Position numbers and translations under genes: made by a program
In this document: one piece after another, positions 27,933 to 36,872 of the stretch
Layout: every line of letters starts with the position of its first letter
Position numbering within the stretch: position 1 is the stretch's first letter
Origin: Actinoplanes regularis
Lineage (GTDB): Bacteria > Actinomycetota > Actinomycetes > Mycobacteriales > Micromonosporaceae
Length of the DNA stretch: 64,000 bases
Direction of reading: 5' to 3'
NCBI RefSeq assembly: GCF_900188005.1
Contig: NZ_FZNR01000003.1
Coordinates: 372,001-436,000, forward strand
Notes under the pieces: generated by a model
Seen by the model: the letters and a program-made list of their open reading frames with translations, nothing else
Told to the model about the DNA's origin: nothing
Databases searched by the model: none

Positions 27933-28934
27933 GTGACGCAGACAGGCGTACAGGCTCTTCCCCCGCACGAGGTCGGGCGGCTTGCCGAGGCCGTTCTCGA
28001 CGCCGTGAACAGCGTCCTGGTCGGCAAGCGGGAGGCGCTCGAGCTGGTGCTCGCCGGTATTCTGGCCGGCGGCCACGTCCTGCTCGAGGACCTGCCAGGG
28101 CTCGGCAAGACGCTGACCGCCCGCTCCTTCGCCCAGGCGCTCGGCCTGGACTTCCGGCGCCTGCAGTTCACCCCCGACCTGCTGCCCGCCGACGTCACCG
28201 GCTCCTTCCTGTACGACCAGCGCAAGGGTGACTTCGCGTTCCGGGCCGGCCCGGTCTTCACCAACATGCTGCTCGCCGACGAGATCAACCGGACTCCGCC
28301 GAAGACCCAGTCCGCCCTGCTCGAGGCGATGCAGGAGAAGCAGGTCTCGGTCGAGGGTGTGACGTACCGTCTCGACCCGCCGTTCCACGTGCTGGCGACC
28401 GCCAACCCGATCGAGTACGAGGGCACGTACCCGCTGCCCGAGGCCCAGCTGGACCGCTTCCTGCTCCGCGTCTCGTTCGGTTACCCGACGGCCGAGGAGG
28501 AGTGGGAGGTCATGCGCCGCCGGATGTCCCGGCGCCAGGAGGAGACCCAGCTCGCACCGGTGGTCGACGCCCGGACCCTGCAGATCATGCAGGCCGCGCT
28601 GGAGTCCGTGGCGGTCGAGGACTCGATCGGGCGCTACATCGTCTCGCTGGCCGCCGCCACCCGCGAGCACAGCGCGGTGCTGGTCGGCTCGTCGCCGCGT
28701 GGCTCGCTGGCCCTGCTGCTACTGGCCCGGGCCCGGGCCGCGATGGCCGGCCGGGACTACGTGGTGCCCGAGGACGTCAAGGACGTCGCCGTGCCCGCGC
28801 TGGCCCACCGGATCACGCTCCGGCCGGAGATGTGGCTGCGCCAGGTGAACCCGGCGTTCGTGGTGCAGGAGGTGCTCAGCGCGGTGCCGGCCCCGGCCAG
28901 CGGGGCGCTTCCGACCTACGCGCGGCATGACTGA
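27933..28934 (+). CDS. MoxR-type AAA+ ATPase
   Basis: 333-residue chaperone-like ATPase. Walker A LPGLGKTLTA, Walker B LLADEINRTPPKTQSALLEAMQE, sensor 1 ATANPIEYEGTYPLPEAQLDRF. MoxR proteins assist maturation of partner complexes, usually with the DUF58 gene that follows (8-base overlap). GTG start. Confidence 0.9.
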   Translation: MTQTGVQALPPHEVGRLAEAVLDAVNSVLVGKREALELVLAGILAGGHVLLEDLPGLGKTLTARSFAQALGLDFRRLQFTPDLLPADVTGSFLYDQRKGDFAFRAGPVFTNMLLADEINRTPPKTQSALLEAMQEKQVSVEGVTYRLDPPFHVLATANPIEYEGTYPLPEAQLDRFLLRVSFGYPTAEEEWEVMRRRMSRRQEETQLAPVVDARTLQIMQAALESVAVEDSIGRYIVSLAAATREHSAVLVGSSPRGSLALLLLARARAAMAGRDYVVPEDVKDVAVPALAHRITLRPEMWLRQVNPAFVVQEVLSAVPAPASGALPTYARHD

Positions 28935-30231
28935 ACCGACCGCTCCGAGCTGGGCGCCGACCCGTGCGCTCGGCCGCTCGGTGCTGCTCACCGGCCTGTT
29001 GTTGCTGCTCGGGGTGGCGCTCGGCCGGGTCGACCTGGTGCTGCTGGCCGCACCGTTCGCGATCGGCGCGGCGCTGAACCTGCGGCGCAGGCCGCAGTCG
29101 GCGCCCGAGGTGACCATCACCGCGGACGAGGCGTACCTGGTCGAGGGCGGTGCGGTGCAGGCCGGGCTGACCGTCGCCAACGCCGACGTGCTCGGGTACG
29201 ACCTGGTCGTGGTGCGTACCAGGACGTCGCCGTGGCTGCGGCTGGAGCACGCCGACCGGCCGTTCGCGATCACCGTGCCGTCCGACGGCTGGGCCGCGAT
29301 CGACCTGCCCGGCGAGGCACTGCGCTGGGGCCGGCACGACGTCGGGCCGGCCGCCGCGCGGGCCGCCGCTTGTGGGGGACTGCTGGCCTGCCGCCCGGTG
29401 GTGACCGCGGCCCGCGGCGTCCGGGTCTACCCGGTCACCGAGCCGTTCAAGGCCACCGAGTCGATGCCGGCCGCGGCCGGCCTGGTCGGCGCGCACCGCT
29501 CGCGACGCCTCGGCGAGGGGGGCGAGCTCGCCGGGGTGCGCCAGTTCGCACCCGGGGACCGGCTGCGCCGCATCGACTGGCGGGTGTCGCTGCGCACCCG
29601 GGACCTGCACGTGGCCTCCACCCTCTCGGACCGGGACGCCGAGGTGCTGCTCCTGCTCGACCTGCTCGGCGAGGTCGGCGTCTCCGGCGGCGTCGGTGGC
29701 AGCACGTCGGTGCTGGACACCACGGTCCGGGCGGCCGCCGCCGTCGCCGAGCACTACCTGCACCGCGGTGACCGGGTGTCGCTGCTGGAGTACGGCGCGA
29801 CCGCCCGCCGGCTACGCGCCGCGTCCGGCCGCCGGCAGTACCTGACCGTCCTGGAGTGGCTGCTCGACGTGCGCGCCGACCCGGTCGACGAGCAGTACGA
29901 GCCGGCCCTCGGTGCCCACCACATCTCCACGTCCGCGCTGGTCGTGGTGCTCACCCCGCTGATCGACCCACGGGCCGCGGACATGCTGGCCCAGCTGACC
30001 CAGGCCGGCCGGTACACCGTCGCCGTGGACACCCTGCCCGAGGACACCGCCCCGCCGGTCCGCAACCAGTGGACCCCGCTGGCCACCCGGCTGTGGCGGA
30101 TCGAACGGGAGAACGTGCTCGGGCGGCTCCGCGAGCACGGCGTGCCGGTGGTCGCCTGGGCCGGGGCCGGCAGCCTCGACCTGGTGCTGCGCGACGTGGC
30201 CCGGATGGCCGCCGCGCCGAGGGGGCGATGA
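28927..30231 (+). CDS. DUF58 protein
   Basis: 434 residues. Two N-terminal membrane segments (SVLLTGLLLLLGVALG and LVLLAAPFAIGAAL) precede a beta domain and the DUF58 signature GELAGVRQFAPGDRLRRIDW. The C-terminus resembles a von Willebrand A fold, with EVLLLLDLLGEVG in place of the metal site. Likely partner of MoxR. Confidence 0.87.
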   Translation: MTEPTAPSWAPTRALGRSVLLTGLLLLLGVALGRVDLVLLAAPFAIGAALNLRRRPQSAPEVTITADEAYLVEGGAVQAGLTVANADVLGYDLVVVRTRTSPWLRLEHADRPFAITVPSDGWAAIDLPGEALRWGRHDVGPAAARAAACGGLLACRPVVTAARGVRVYPVTEPFKATESMPAAAGLVGAHRSRRLGEGGELAGVRQFAPGDRLRRIDWRVSLRTRDLHVASTLSDRDAEVLLLLDLLGEVGVSGGVGGSTSVLDTTVRAAAAVAEHYLHRGDRVSLLEYGATARRLRAASGRRQYLTVLEWLLDVRADPVDEQYEPALGAHHISTSALVVVLTPLIDPRAADMLAQLTQAGRYTVAVDTLPEDTAPPVRNQWTPLATRLWRIERENVLGRLREHGVPVVAWAGAGSLDLVLRDVARMAAAPRGR

Positions 30232-30232
30232 C

Positions 30233-30796
30233 GTGCTGAACGACCTGCTCCGGCGGATCGGCCGGATACCCACCGCGATCCGGCGCGCCACCGTCGTGCC
30301 GACGCTGGTCCGCTGCGGCATCGCACTGTGCGGCGTCCTCGCCGTGGCGGTGTCCTGGCCCACCGAGCTGCTCGCGAGCCAGTTCGTCGTGCTCCTGGTG
30401 GTGATCGCGGTCTGGCCGGCGGTCGCCCCGCGTGGCCGGGCCGCGACCTTCGCCGCGCTGGTCGTGGTGACCGGCTGGATCCTCGACACCGCCGGTTTCG
30501 ACTCCCGGATCGCGCTGTGGCGGGTGCTCGCCATCGCCACGTTGCTCTACCTGGGGCACACCCTGACCGCCCTGGCCGCCGTTCTCCCTTACGACGCCGT
30601 GGTCAACCTCGACGTGCCCGGGCTCTGGCTGGGCCGTGCGCTGATCGTCGTCCTGGTCTCCGCGGTGTTGACCGTGTTGGCCCTGGGGCTCACGGCCGAC
30701 CTCGGGGGCGGTGCGTTCCAATTGGCCACCTTGGCGGGATTGGCTGCTGCGATCGGTGTGACGATGCTTTTGGTCCGCCTTACCAGGCGAACCTGA
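30233..30796 (+). CDS. Membrane protein, last gene of the MoxR operon
   Basis: 187 residues with five or six hydrophobic segments and very few charged residues. GTG start one base after the DUF58 stop. No family recognised beyond its place in this operon. Confidence 0.7.
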   Translation: MLNDLLRRIGRIPTAIRRATVVPTLVRCGIALCGVLAVAVSWPTELLASQFVVLLVVIAVWPAVAPRGRAATFAALVVVTGWILDTAGFDSRIALWRVLAIATLLYLGHTLTALAAVLPYDAVVNLDVPGLWLGRALIVVLVSAVLTVLALGLTADLGGGAFQLATLAGLAAAIGVTMLLVRLTRRT

Positions 30797-30893
30797 ATTT
30801 CGGGGAGTTTCTGTGGCTTTCGACACTTGACTTTCAAGGTTGCGATGGTCACAGAACGACGCACGAACTGGCCCCGCGCGGGAGAATGAGGGC

Positions 30894-32264
30894 GTGAATC
30901 CGCCGCGCATAGTCGTCGTAGGAGCAGGTCACGTCGGGCTTTACACGGCCCTGCGCCTCTCCAAGAAGCTGAACCGGAACCACGCCGAGGTCGTTGTCAT
31001 CGACCCCGTGCCGCACATGACCTATCAGCCGTTCCTGCCCGAGGCAGCGGCCGGTAGCATCTCGCCGCGCCACGCCGTTGTGCCGCTGCGCCGTGAGCTG
31101 AAGAAGTGCCGCATCGTTTCCGGTGAGGTCACCAAGGTCGAGCACGCCAGCAAGACCGTGACCATTCAGCCGATCGACGGCCCCGCGTACGACATGGCCT
31201 ACGACCACATCATCGTGGCGCCCGGCTCGGTCTCGCGGACCCTGCCGATCCCCGGCCTCAGCGAGATCGGCATCGGCCTCAAGACCATCGGTGAGGCCAT
31301 CTACCTGCGCAACCACATCCTCGACCGGCTCGACGTCGCCGCCGTGACGCCGGACCCCGAGGTGCGCAAGGCGTCGCTCAACTTCGTCTTCGTCGGCGGT
31401 GGCTTCGCCGGCATCGAGGCGCTCGCCGAGATGCAGGACGTGGTCGCGGACGCGCTGAAGTACTACCCGGAGCTGGACCCCAAGGAGGTCCACTTCATCC
31501 TGGTCGAGGCGACCAACCGGATCCTGCCCGAGGTCGGCCCGCAGATGGGCGCGTACGCCGCCCGCCAACTCGCCGCCCGCGGCATCGACCTGCGCCTGGA
31601 CACCTTCCTCAACTCCTGTGTCGACGGCCTGATCGAGCTCTCCGACGGTGACTCGTTCCGTGCGGAGACGCTGGTCTGGACGGCCGGCGTCAAGCCGTCG
31701 CCGATGCTCCAGCAGACCGACCTGCCGCTCGGCCCGCGCGGGCACGTCAACTGCCTGCCGACCCTGCAGGTCGCGACGCTGGACGGCGAGGTGCTCGAGG
31801 GCGCCTGGTCCGCCGGTGACTGCGCGCAGGTCCCCGACCTGACCAACCCGGGCGGCTGGTGCTCCCCGAGCGCCCAGCACGCGGTCCGGCAGGCCAAGGT
31901 GCTCGCCGACAACATCCGCCAGGTCGTCCTGGGCGGTGCCCCGAAGGAGTACCGCCACAAGCACGTCGGCGGTGTCGCGGGCCTCGGCATCAACAAGGGT
32001 GTCGCGTACGTCTACGGCATCAAGGTCAAGGGCTACCCGGCGTGGCTGATGCACCGGTTCTACCACGTGAGCCGGATCCCGTCGTTCAACCGCAAGATCC
32101 GTGTGGCCGCCGACTGGGTGCTGGCCTTCGTGCTCAAGCGGGAGACCGTGGCGCTCGGCCAGCTGCACCGTCCGCGTGAGGAGTTCCTCGAGGTCACCCC
32201 GCCGGTCGCGCCGAAGCCCAAGGCGGAGAAGGTCGAGGACAAGGTCACCTCCGGCTCGCGCTGA
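30894..32264 (+). CDS. ndh: Type II NADH dehydrogenase
   Basis: Single-subunit, non-pumping NADH:menaquinone oxidoreductase. 456 residues. The FAD-binding motif is VVVGAGHVGLYTA and the NADH motif FVGGGFAGIEAL; WSAGDCAQVPD is the conserved FAD contact. The basic, hydrophobic C-terminal region fits peripheral membrane binding. GTG 30894 has GGGAG upstream. Confidence 0.9.
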   Translation: MNPPRIVVVGAGHVGLYTALRLSKKLNRNHAEVVVIDPVPHMTYQPFLPEAAAGSISPRHAVVPLRRELKKCRIVSGEVTKVEHASKTVTIQPIDGPAYDMAYDHIIVAPGSVSRTLPIPGLSEIGIGLKTIGEAIYLRNHILDRLDVAAVTPDPEVRKASLNFVFVGGGFAGIEALAEMQDVVADALKYYPELDPKEVHFILVEATNRILPEVGPQMGAYAARQLAARGIDLRLDTFLNSCVDGLIELSDGDSFRAETLVWTAGVKPSPMLQQTDLPLGPRGHVNCLPTLQVATLDGEVLEGAWSAGDCAQVPDLTNPGGWCSPSAQHAVRQAKVLADNIRQVVLGGAPKEYRHKHVGGVAGLGINKGVAYVYGIKVKGYPAWLMHRFYHVSRIPSFNRKIRVAADWVLAFVLKRETVALGQLHRPREEFLEVTPPVAPKPKAEKVEDKVTSGSR

Positions 32265-32318
32265 CGGTAAGGCCGTATCCCATCGCCCGGGCGGCACCAG
32301 CTACGGTGTTCGCAGGCC

Positions 32319-32401
32319 GCCCGGGTGGTGGAATGGCAGACACGGCCGCCTTAAAAGCGGCTGCCCTCACGGGCGTGCGGGTTCGAGACCCGCCCCGGGC
32401 A
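32319..32401 (+). tRNA. bldA: tRNA-Leu (anticodon TAA), bldA-type
   Basis: Acceptor arms GCCCGGG (32319-32325) and CCCGGGC (32394-32400) pair, with discriminator A. The anticodon stem GCCGC/GCGGC encloses loop CTTAAAA with anticodon TAA at 32352-32354. A long variable arm (TGCCCTCACGGGCGT) and T-loop GTTCGAGAC identify tRNA-Leu. CCA is not encoded. In Streptomyces the tRNA for TTA codons (bldA) controls development and antibiotic genes. Confidence 0.95.
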
Positions 32402-32409
32402 CAGTTTTG

Positions 32410-32450
32410 GCGAAGCGGCCGCGACGATCCGTCGCGGCCGCTTCGCTTTT
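32410..32450 (+). terminator. Terminator of tRNA-Leu
   Basis: A 17-bp perfect stem (32410-32426 with 32430-32446) with loop ATC, followed by TTTTCTG. A textbook intrinsic terminator nine bases after the tRNA. Confidence 0.92.
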
Positions 32451-32521
32451 CTGTCTTCGCTTTTGTTCGCGTTCAGGCGGATTGAGATCATCCGTGTAGC
32501 ACTGGACAGCAGCGTTTGCCC

Positions 32522-32535
32522 ATGACACATGTCAT
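32522..32535. promoter_or_regulatory. Palindrome upstream of the Bax-inhibitor-like gene
   Basis: ATGACA-CA-TGTCAT lies about 100 bases before the start codon. A possible operator; no regulator is assigned. Confidence 0.25.
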
Positions 32536-32637
32536 TTTCAGCCTGCTCACAGCTTCGAAGGGCGGCAGTCCGAGCGCACAGCGCTTACCCTGGAGCGACA
32601 GGCATTCGTTGTGCCGAACCAAGGGAGGCTGGACACA

Positions 32638-33489
32638 GTGAAGACTTCTAACCCGGTGCTCTCGCGCCTCGGCCAGGCGGCCGAGCGAGAGCGGACGGCC
32701 GGGTACGGGCCATACGGGCCGACCGGCCAGGCGGGTTACGGTCAGCCGGGTTACGGCGCACCCGGATACGGTCAGCCGTATCCGACGGCGCAGGGCTACC
32801 CCGCCGCTCCGCCCGCCGTTCAGCCGATGACCATCGATGACGTCGTCGTCAAGACGGTCACCCTCCTCGGCATCACCGGCATCTCCGCGATCGCCGCGTG
32901 GAACCTCATTCCGCTGGACCTGACCGTCGGCGCCTGGATCGGCGCCGCGATGGTCGGCCTGGTGCTCGGCATGGTCATCTCCTTCATGCGGATCGCCAAT
33001 CCGGCCCTCGTGCTCACGTACGCGGTTGTCGAGGGTGTCTTCGTCGGCATGGTCAGCAAGGCCTACCAGGACATCTTCGGATTCGAAGGCATCGTCCTAC
33101 AGGCGGTGGTCGCCACCTTCGGCGTCTTCTTCCTGATGGCGGCGCTCTATCGAGCGCGGGTCATCCGGGCCAGCGCGAAATTCCAGCGGATCATGATCGC
33201 CACCATCGGCGGTCTCTTCATGGTCATGCTGATCAACTTCGTGCTGGCGCTGTTCGGCATCAACACCGGACTGCGCGACAACGGCCCGCTCGGCTACATC
33301 TTCAGCCTGGTCTGCATCGTGGTCGCCGCGCTCAGCTTCATCCTCAACTTCAACGAGATCGAGGAGGGCGTGCGCCTGGGACTCCCGCGCAAGTACTCCT
33401 GGACCGCTGCCTTCGGCATCCTGGTCGGCTTGGTCTGGCTCTACATCGAGATCCTGCGCCTGCTGAGCTACCTGCAAGGCGACGACTGA
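32638..33489 (+). CDS. Bax inhibitor-1 / YccA family membrane protein
   Basis: 283 residues: a Gly/Tyr/Pro-rich cytosolic head (GYGPYGPTGQAGYGQPGYG) of about 60 residues, then seven hydrophobic segments of the BI-1 family, whose members are pH-dependent calcium leak channels. The GTG at 32638 has AAGGGAGG 9 bases upstream; an earlier in-frame GTG at 32611 lacks such a site. Confidence 0.85.
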   Translation: MKTSNPVLSRLGQAAERERTAGYGPYGPTGQAGYGQPGYGAPGYGQPYPTAQGYPAAPPAVQPMTIDDVVVKTVTLLGITGISAIAAWNLIPLDLTVGAWIGAAMVGLVLGMVISFMRIANPALVLTYAVVEGVFVGMVSKAYQDIFGFEGIVLQAVVATFGVFFLMAALYRARVIRASAKFQRIMIATIGGLFMVMLINFVLALFGINTGLRDNGPLGYIFSLVCIVVAALSFILNFNEIEEGVRLGLPRKYSWTAAFGILVGLVWLYIEILRLLSYLQGDD

Positions 33490-33514
33490 CGGTTCGTCAG
33501 CCGTCATCCGCAGC

Positions 33515-33590
33515 GCCCGGCCCGCCTCCCCGCGGTCCGGGCGTTGCCCCCCGCTTCACCAGATGCCCGGACCGCTCCCGCGGTCCGGGC
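33515..33590 (+). terminator. Two tandem hairpins after the BI-1 gene
   Basis: The first (33515-33525 with 33532-33542) has one mismatch. The second (33565-33575 with 33580-33590) is a perfect 11-bp stem with loop TCCC. Both are followed by GCGTTG-type sequence, so they look like a duplicated terminator. Confidence 0.7.
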
Positions 33591-33684
33591 GTTGTGCTTG
33601 CATCGGCCGGCGTGTGGCCTGCTGCCGCGCTGAAGATCCGCTGGGCCTGCGTGACGTTGTGGAAGTGGCGGGTAGGCTCGCCGG

Positions 33685-33990
33685 ATGTCCGACTTCGCGA
33701 CGTCCGTCGAGCGGTTGCTCACCCAGGTTCGGCACTGGGAGGAGGGACGCTGGAAGGCGAGCGTCGGCGCCGGGACAAAAGGCGATCTTGTGTTCGGCCT
33801 GGTGCAACGGCTCGCCGACCTGGGCGCCGAGGCGGAGAGTCGTGCCGCGCGTGAGGTTCCGCGCACGCATGACCTGGTGCTGCCTGACCAATTGCGGGTC
33901 GTCGCCGACGACATCATCGCCGCCGACCCCGCCGAGGAACTGCTCGCTCGCGCCACCAGCGCGGTTGATGATCTGCGCTCCACCATCTGA
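33685..33990 (+). CDS. Hypothetical protein
   Basis: 101 residues, helical, no family recognised (WEEGRWKASVGAGTKGDLVFGLVQRLADLGAEAE). Codon bias is normal and the ATG is well placed after the terminators. Convergent with a GNAT gene. Confidence 0.65.
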   Translation: MSDFATSVERLLTQVRHWEEGRWKASVGAGTKGDLVFGLVQRLADLGAEAESRAAREVPRTHDLVLPDQLRVVADDIIAADPAEELLARATSAVDDLRSTI

Positions 33991-34011
33991 CCGCTGACCG
34001 GCGGTGGCGGG

Positions 34012-34479
34012 TCAGGGCTGAGCGAGCAACGGCAGGCTGAGACTGGTGAGACCGTCGACGGGGCGGAAGCCGGCCGCTGAGTAGAGCGCCAACGCCGGAA
34101 AGTTGTCCAATTCGGTCTGGAGCGAGACACGTAACGCACCTGCGGCCCGAGCCTCGGTGGTGACGTGACCGAGCAGGGCCCGGGCAGCACCGGCACCGCG
34201 ATGGGCGGGCCGGACGAACAGGTCACGGACGAGCCAGAACGTCGCCAGTCGCAGCGAGGCGGGTAGAACCGCGCTGGTGATGAAGCCGACGGCCGGATGG
34301 TCGGCGAGCGCTGCCGTGCAGGCCCGGAGCTGCCCGGATCCCAGTTGATCCGCCAGCCAGGCGGCGGTCCGCCCCGGATCGGAGGTCTCCCCGTAGTGCA
34401 CCCGGTACTCGTCGAACAGGTCTACCAGCGCACTGAATTCCGGCCCGTCGGCATCCACTCGCGTGATCGTCAATCCCAT
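34012..34479 (-). CDS. GNAT acetyltransferase
   Basis: 155 residues with the acetyl-CoA motif VRPAHRGAGAARALLGHV and the C-terminal ALYSAAGFRPV. The ATG at 34479 is preferred to a GTG at 34512. Substrate unknown. Confidence 0.8.
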   Translation of the reverse strand: MGLTITRVDADGPEFSALVDLFDEYRVHYGETSDPGRTAAWLADQLGSGQLRACTAALADHPAVGFITSAVLPASLRLATFWLVRDLFVRPAHRGAGAARALLGHVTTEARAAGALRVSLQTELDNFPALALYSAAGFRPVDGLTSLSLPLLAQP

Positions 34480-34665
34480 CCGCCAAGCCTGGCCGGGCTG
34501 CGGTCGTACCACCAGTGAATAAGTAGCCGGGAGGAGGGCCTGGCGGGGTGCGTGCGGGCCTTCGGGAAGGTTGGGCGAGCGGGGGTGGGGGCCGCGCCTT
34601 TGAGGTCCGCCTGGAGGGGGAAGAGCGGGCGGGGTGCGGTGGGCCTTCGGGAAGGCGGGAAGGAC

Positions 34666-34696
34666 GAAGGCCCGGCGGGGTGAGCGCCGGGCCTTC
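34666..34696 (-). terminator. Hairpin after the thiolase gene
   Basis: GAAGGCCCGGCG (34666-34677) pairs with CGCCGGGCCTTC (34685-34696). It lies 15 bases after the thiolase stop on the minus strand. The preceding 150 bases contain two copies of a GGGCCTTCGGGAAGG block but no gene. Confidence 0.65.
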
Positions 34697-34711
34697 AGAA
34701 ACGCCAGAAGA

Positions 34712-35956
34712 TCAGCTGAGGCGCTCCATGATCAGGGCCATGCCCTGGCCGCCGCCCACGCACATGGTCTCGAGGCCGATGGACTTGTCGTGCCAGTTCA
34801 GGGAGTTGAGCAGGGTGCCGGTGATGCGGGCGCCGGTCATACCGAACGGGTGGCCGATGGCGATCGCGCCGCCGTTCACGTTCAGCTTCTCCAGCGGGAT
34901 GCCCAGATCCTTGTAGGACGGGATGACCTGGGCCGCGAACGCCTCGTTGATCTCGAACAGGTCGACGTCGTCGACGGTCATGCCGGCCCGCTTGAGGGCC
35001 TGCTTGGAGGCCTCGACCGGGCCGAGGCCCATGATCTCGGGGGAGAGCGCGGTGACGCCGGTGGAGACGATCCGGGCGAGCGGGGTGATGCCGAGTTCGC
35101 GGGCCTTGGTGTCGCTCATGATGACCACCGCGGCGGCGCCGTCGTTGAGCGGGCAGCAGTTGCCCGCCGTGATCCGGCCGTCCGGGCGGAAGACCGGCTT
35201 GAGGCCGGAGACCGCGTCCATCGTCACGCCGGCACGGGGGCCGTCGTCCGTCGACACGACGGTGCCGTCGGGGAGCGTCACCGGGGTGATCTCCCGCTCC
35301 CAGAAGCCGTCGGCGATCGCCTTCTCGGCGAGGTTCTGCGACCGTACGCCGAATTCGTCCATCTCCTCGCGGGAGACGTTCTTCAGCTGCGCCAGGTTCT
35401 CCGCGGTCTGGCCCATCGAGATGTAGATGTCGGGGGCCAGGCCGTCCTCACGCGGGTCGTGCCAGACCTTGCCGCCCTGGGCGTATTCGGCGGTCCGCGC
35501 CTGGGCGGGGGCGAAGTACGGGTTCTCCCAGCCGCCGCCGAGCAGGGCCTGCGCGGCCGAGGGCAGGCCGTCGGAGCTGCCTCGAGCGAACCGGGACACG
35601 GTCTCGACCCCGGCCGAGATGAAGATGTCGCCCTCACCGGCCTTGATGGCGTGGAACGCCATCCGGGTGGTCTGCAGCGAGGACGAACAGTATCGGGTGA
35701 TGGTGGCGCCCGGCAGGCCGTCCAGGCCCAGCTTGGTGGCGACCACGCGGCTCATGTTGAAGCCCTGCTCACCACCGGGCAGACCGCATCCGAGGTAGAG
35801 GTCCTCGATGAGGGTGCGGTCGAGCTGGGGCACCTTGTTCAGCGCGGCGTCGACGATGGTGGCGGTGAGGTCGTCGGGGCGCAGGTCCTTCAAGGAGCCC
35901 TTGTGCGCGCGGCCGATCGGGGAGCGGGCAGTGGCGACGATGACAGCTTCCGGCAT
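34712..35956 (-). CDS. Acetyl-CoA C-acyltransferase (thiolase)
   Basis: Cleaves 3-ketoacyl-CoA in fatty acid degradation, or condenses acetyl-CoA. 414 residues. The nucleophilic Cys is in RYCSSSLQT; NEAFAAQ, GGAIAIGHPFG (His) and CVGGGQG (second Cys) complete the active site. Length and motifs favour the FadA/degradative class. It is monocistronic. Confidence 0.9.
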   Translation of the reverse strand: MPEAVIVATARSPIGRAHKGSLKDLRPDDLTATIVDAALNKVPQLDRTLIEDLYLGCGLPGGEQGFNMSRVVATKLGLDGLPGATITRYCSSSLQTTRMAFHAIKAGEGDIFISAGVETVSRFARGSSDGLPSAAQALLGGGWENPYFAPAQARTAEYAQGGKVWHDPREDGLAPDIYISMGQTAENLAQLKNVSREEMDEFGVRSQNLAEKAIADGFWEREITPVTLPDGTVVSTDDGPRAGVTMDAVSGLKPVFRPDGRITAGNCCPLNDGAAAVVIMSDTKARELGITPLARIVSTGVTALSPEIMGLGPVEASKQALKRAGMTVDDVDLFEINEAFAAQVIPSYKDLGIPLEKLNVNGGAIAIGHPFGMTGARITGTLLNSLNWHDKSIGLETMCVGGGQGMALIMERLS

Positions 35957-36037
35957 TCACCCAGTTTACTCATCGGTAACATTGTCGGAAGTGTGGATTC
36001 GTCACACCGATCCGATCGCCCCGCCCGGATCGGAGTC

Positions 36038-36826
36038 TCAGACCCCGCTCATGGCGGCGCGGGCCACCGCCGGGTACAGGGCGTGCGCCCAGACCCGGTA
36101 GCCGTCGGCGGACGGGTGGAAGCCGTCGTAGCAGAGCGTCCCGGCGTCGGCCCGGAACACCGTGCCGGTCTCCGCGGCCAGGTCGACCACCGCCCCACCG
36201 GCCGCGGTCACCACCTTTGCCTGTGCTTTCGCCATCCGGCGACCGAGCGCGCCGGCGATCTGCCGCAGCGGCGGGGCCATCGAGCGCATCGCGCCCAGGT
36301 CGGGGCAGGTGCCGACGACCACGCGGACGCCGGCCGAGCGCAGCCGCCGGACCGCCTGGACGAGGTGGCCGGCCGCCTCCTCCGGGGAGCGGAGCGAGGT
36401 GGCGTCGTTCGACCCGATCAGGATGACCGCCACGTCCGGCTTGGCGCCGAGCAGCGCCCGCGCCACCTGTGTGGACAGGTCCGACGAGCGGGATCCGGCC
36501 ACACCGACGCTGGAGAGCAGCACGTGCCGTGGGCCGTTTCCCGGGCCGCCGTCGGCGACGAGCCGGGCCAGTTGGCCGCCGACCGTGTCGGAGAGCCACT
36601 CCACCCCGACCCCGACCGCCGCGGAGTCGCCGAGCAGCACGAGCCGCAGCGTCGGGGCGTTCGCCGGGCCCATCGAGGTGCGCAGGGCCAGACCCATGGT
36701 GGGTTTGGCGTAGCGGCGGGCGCTGGCGGCCAGGATCTCGCCGGCTAGCAGGGCGGCACCGCCCAGTGCGCCGGCGAACAGGCCCGTAGCCGCGGCCTTG
36801 ATGAGTCGGTCCGGCAGCCCAGCCAT
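36038..36826 (-). CDS. SGNH-family hydrolase
   Basis: 262 residues. Block I is LVLLGDSAAVGVG (catalytic Ser), block III ILIGSNDAT, block V DGFHPSADGY (catalytic Asp and His). A hydrophobic N-terminal stretch (LFAGALGGAALLAGEIL) suggests a membrane anchor. It lies beside a second, related hydrolase on the same strand, and the pair looks like an old tandem duplication. Confidence 0.82.
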   Translation of the reverse strand: MAGLPDRLIKAAATGLFAGALGGAALLAGEILAASARRYAKPTMGLALRTSMGPANAPTLRLVLLGDSAAVGVGVEWLSDTVGGQLARLVADGGPGNGPRHVLLSSVGVAGSRSSDLSTQVARALLGAKPDVAVILIGSNDATSLRSPEEAAGHLVQAVRRLRSAGVRVVVGTCPDLGAMRSMAPPLRQIAGALGRRMAKAQAKVVTAAGGAVVDLAAETGTVFRADAGTLCYDGFHPSADGYRVWAHALYPAVARAAMSGV

Positions 36827-36872
36827 GTCTCGCCTCCCTGCGTCGCGTCGACTTCGATGATCCTTACCCCTC

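Noticed and set aside
34513..34711. Coding region between the GNAT and thiolase genes
   Set aside because: The open frames here are Gly/Arg rich, cross the thiolase terminator and lack starts with ribosome sites. The stretch holds two GGGCCTTCGGGAAGG blocks and one hairpin.
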